From NCBI RefSeq assembly GCF_024168825.1, contig NZ_JALJWH010000001.1:4836001-4900000 (forward strand): DNA of 64,000 nt, in the 5' to 3' direction. The notes below the pieces were generated by a model. It saw only the letters and a list, made by a program, of their open reading frames with translations, did not search any database and had not been told where the DNA came from. Within the stretch, counting starts at the first letter, position 1, and each line of letters opens with the position of its first letter. A program made the position numbers and the translations under genes. Positions 63,955 through 64,000 of this stretch are shown here, piece after piece. The DNA is from Paenarthrobacter sp. A20 (GTDB taxonomy: Bacteria > Actinomycetota > Actinomycetes > Actinomycetales > Micrococcaceae).

Positions 63955-64000
63955 GAGAGGCTTCCGCCAAAAGGCCCGAACGGTGAGAGAGCGCCAGCAA
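63951..64000. repeat. Start of a third 32-bp array with GTGAGAG core (array C), cut by window end
   Basis: GTGAGAGAGG at 63951 and GTGAGAGAGC at 63983 are exactly 32 bp apart, with filler unlike arrays A and B. The first core contributes the TGA stop of the preceding gene. The array may continue beyond the window. Confidence 0.8.

Noticed and set aside
1..64000. tRNA, rRNA, insertion sequence or prophage
   Set aside because: No tRNA T-loop/anticodon arrangement, rRNA core, transposase, integrase or phage structural gene was found on reading both strands; short degenerate elements could still be missed by eye.

Overview
The window is 64 kb of high-GC actinobacterial chromosome. Gene content points to Arthrobacter/Paenarthrobacter (Micrococcaceae): menaquinone genes, an actinobacterial ResB/CcsB cytochrome c maturation system, grx-rex, and TetR-controlled phenylacetate genes. 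The genus is inferred from protein resemblance and gene order, not from an alignment. I see about 62 protein genes, densely packed and on both strands. I see no rRNA, tRNA, transposase, integrase or CRISPR, and no gene-free stretch longer than 300 bases.

Layout. 1-7.4 kb: the end of an S9 peptidase, a methyltransferase, a small STAS-like protein, a sensor kinase, a 56-residue secreted peptide gene (not annotated by usual length cut-offs) divergent from a TPR protein that overlaps a GGDEF/EAL protein. 8-22.5 kb: scattered phenylacetate genes (paaI-paaK-TetR, paaZ, and thiolase-hydratase-dehydrogenase), each transcription unit preceded by a related 24-bp imperfect palindrome, so a local TetR regulon is likely. 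Between them lie two tandem CPBP proteases, a secreted SLH-like repeat protein, a glycosyltransferase, a tyrosine phosphatase and an acetyltransferase. 22.6-29 kb: pentapeptide protein, SRPBCC protein, marR-fadD-DUF2177 operon, DUF1295 protein, amino-acid permease. 29.3-34.2 kb: assimilatory nitrite reductase (nirBD with an unknown leading gene) and an ABC-F protein. 34.4-39 kb: RHH/DUF4097 pair, manganese-type ABC transporter, third CPBP protease. 39.2-43.6 kb: VOC protein, menB-menE-menA, two small membrane proteins.

43.6-53.2 kb holds the most striking locus: on the minus strand, a membrane-anchored Hsp70-like protein, a LuxR regulator, an IniB-like disordered protein, and two dynamin-like GTPases in the order IniB-IniA-IniC known from mycobacteria. 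It lies between menaquinone/PLDc_N genes and the cytochrome c maturation genes. 53.4-58.2 kb: ccsB-resB-ccdA-resA and a histidine phosphatase. 58.4-64 kb: YceI protein, two paralogous proline-rich membrane proteins, grx-rex, a HAD hydrolase and an AbiEi/DUF559-like protein.

Three features cross gene boundaries. Many genes without a Shine-Dalgarno sequence have a TANNNT hexamer ending exactly 6 (sometimes 7) nt before the start codon, suggesting leaderless transcripts. Tandem arrays with a constant 32-bp period and a shared GTGAGAG core, but different locus-specific filler, abut gene 3' ends at three places. Several strong hairpin terminators mark unit ends.
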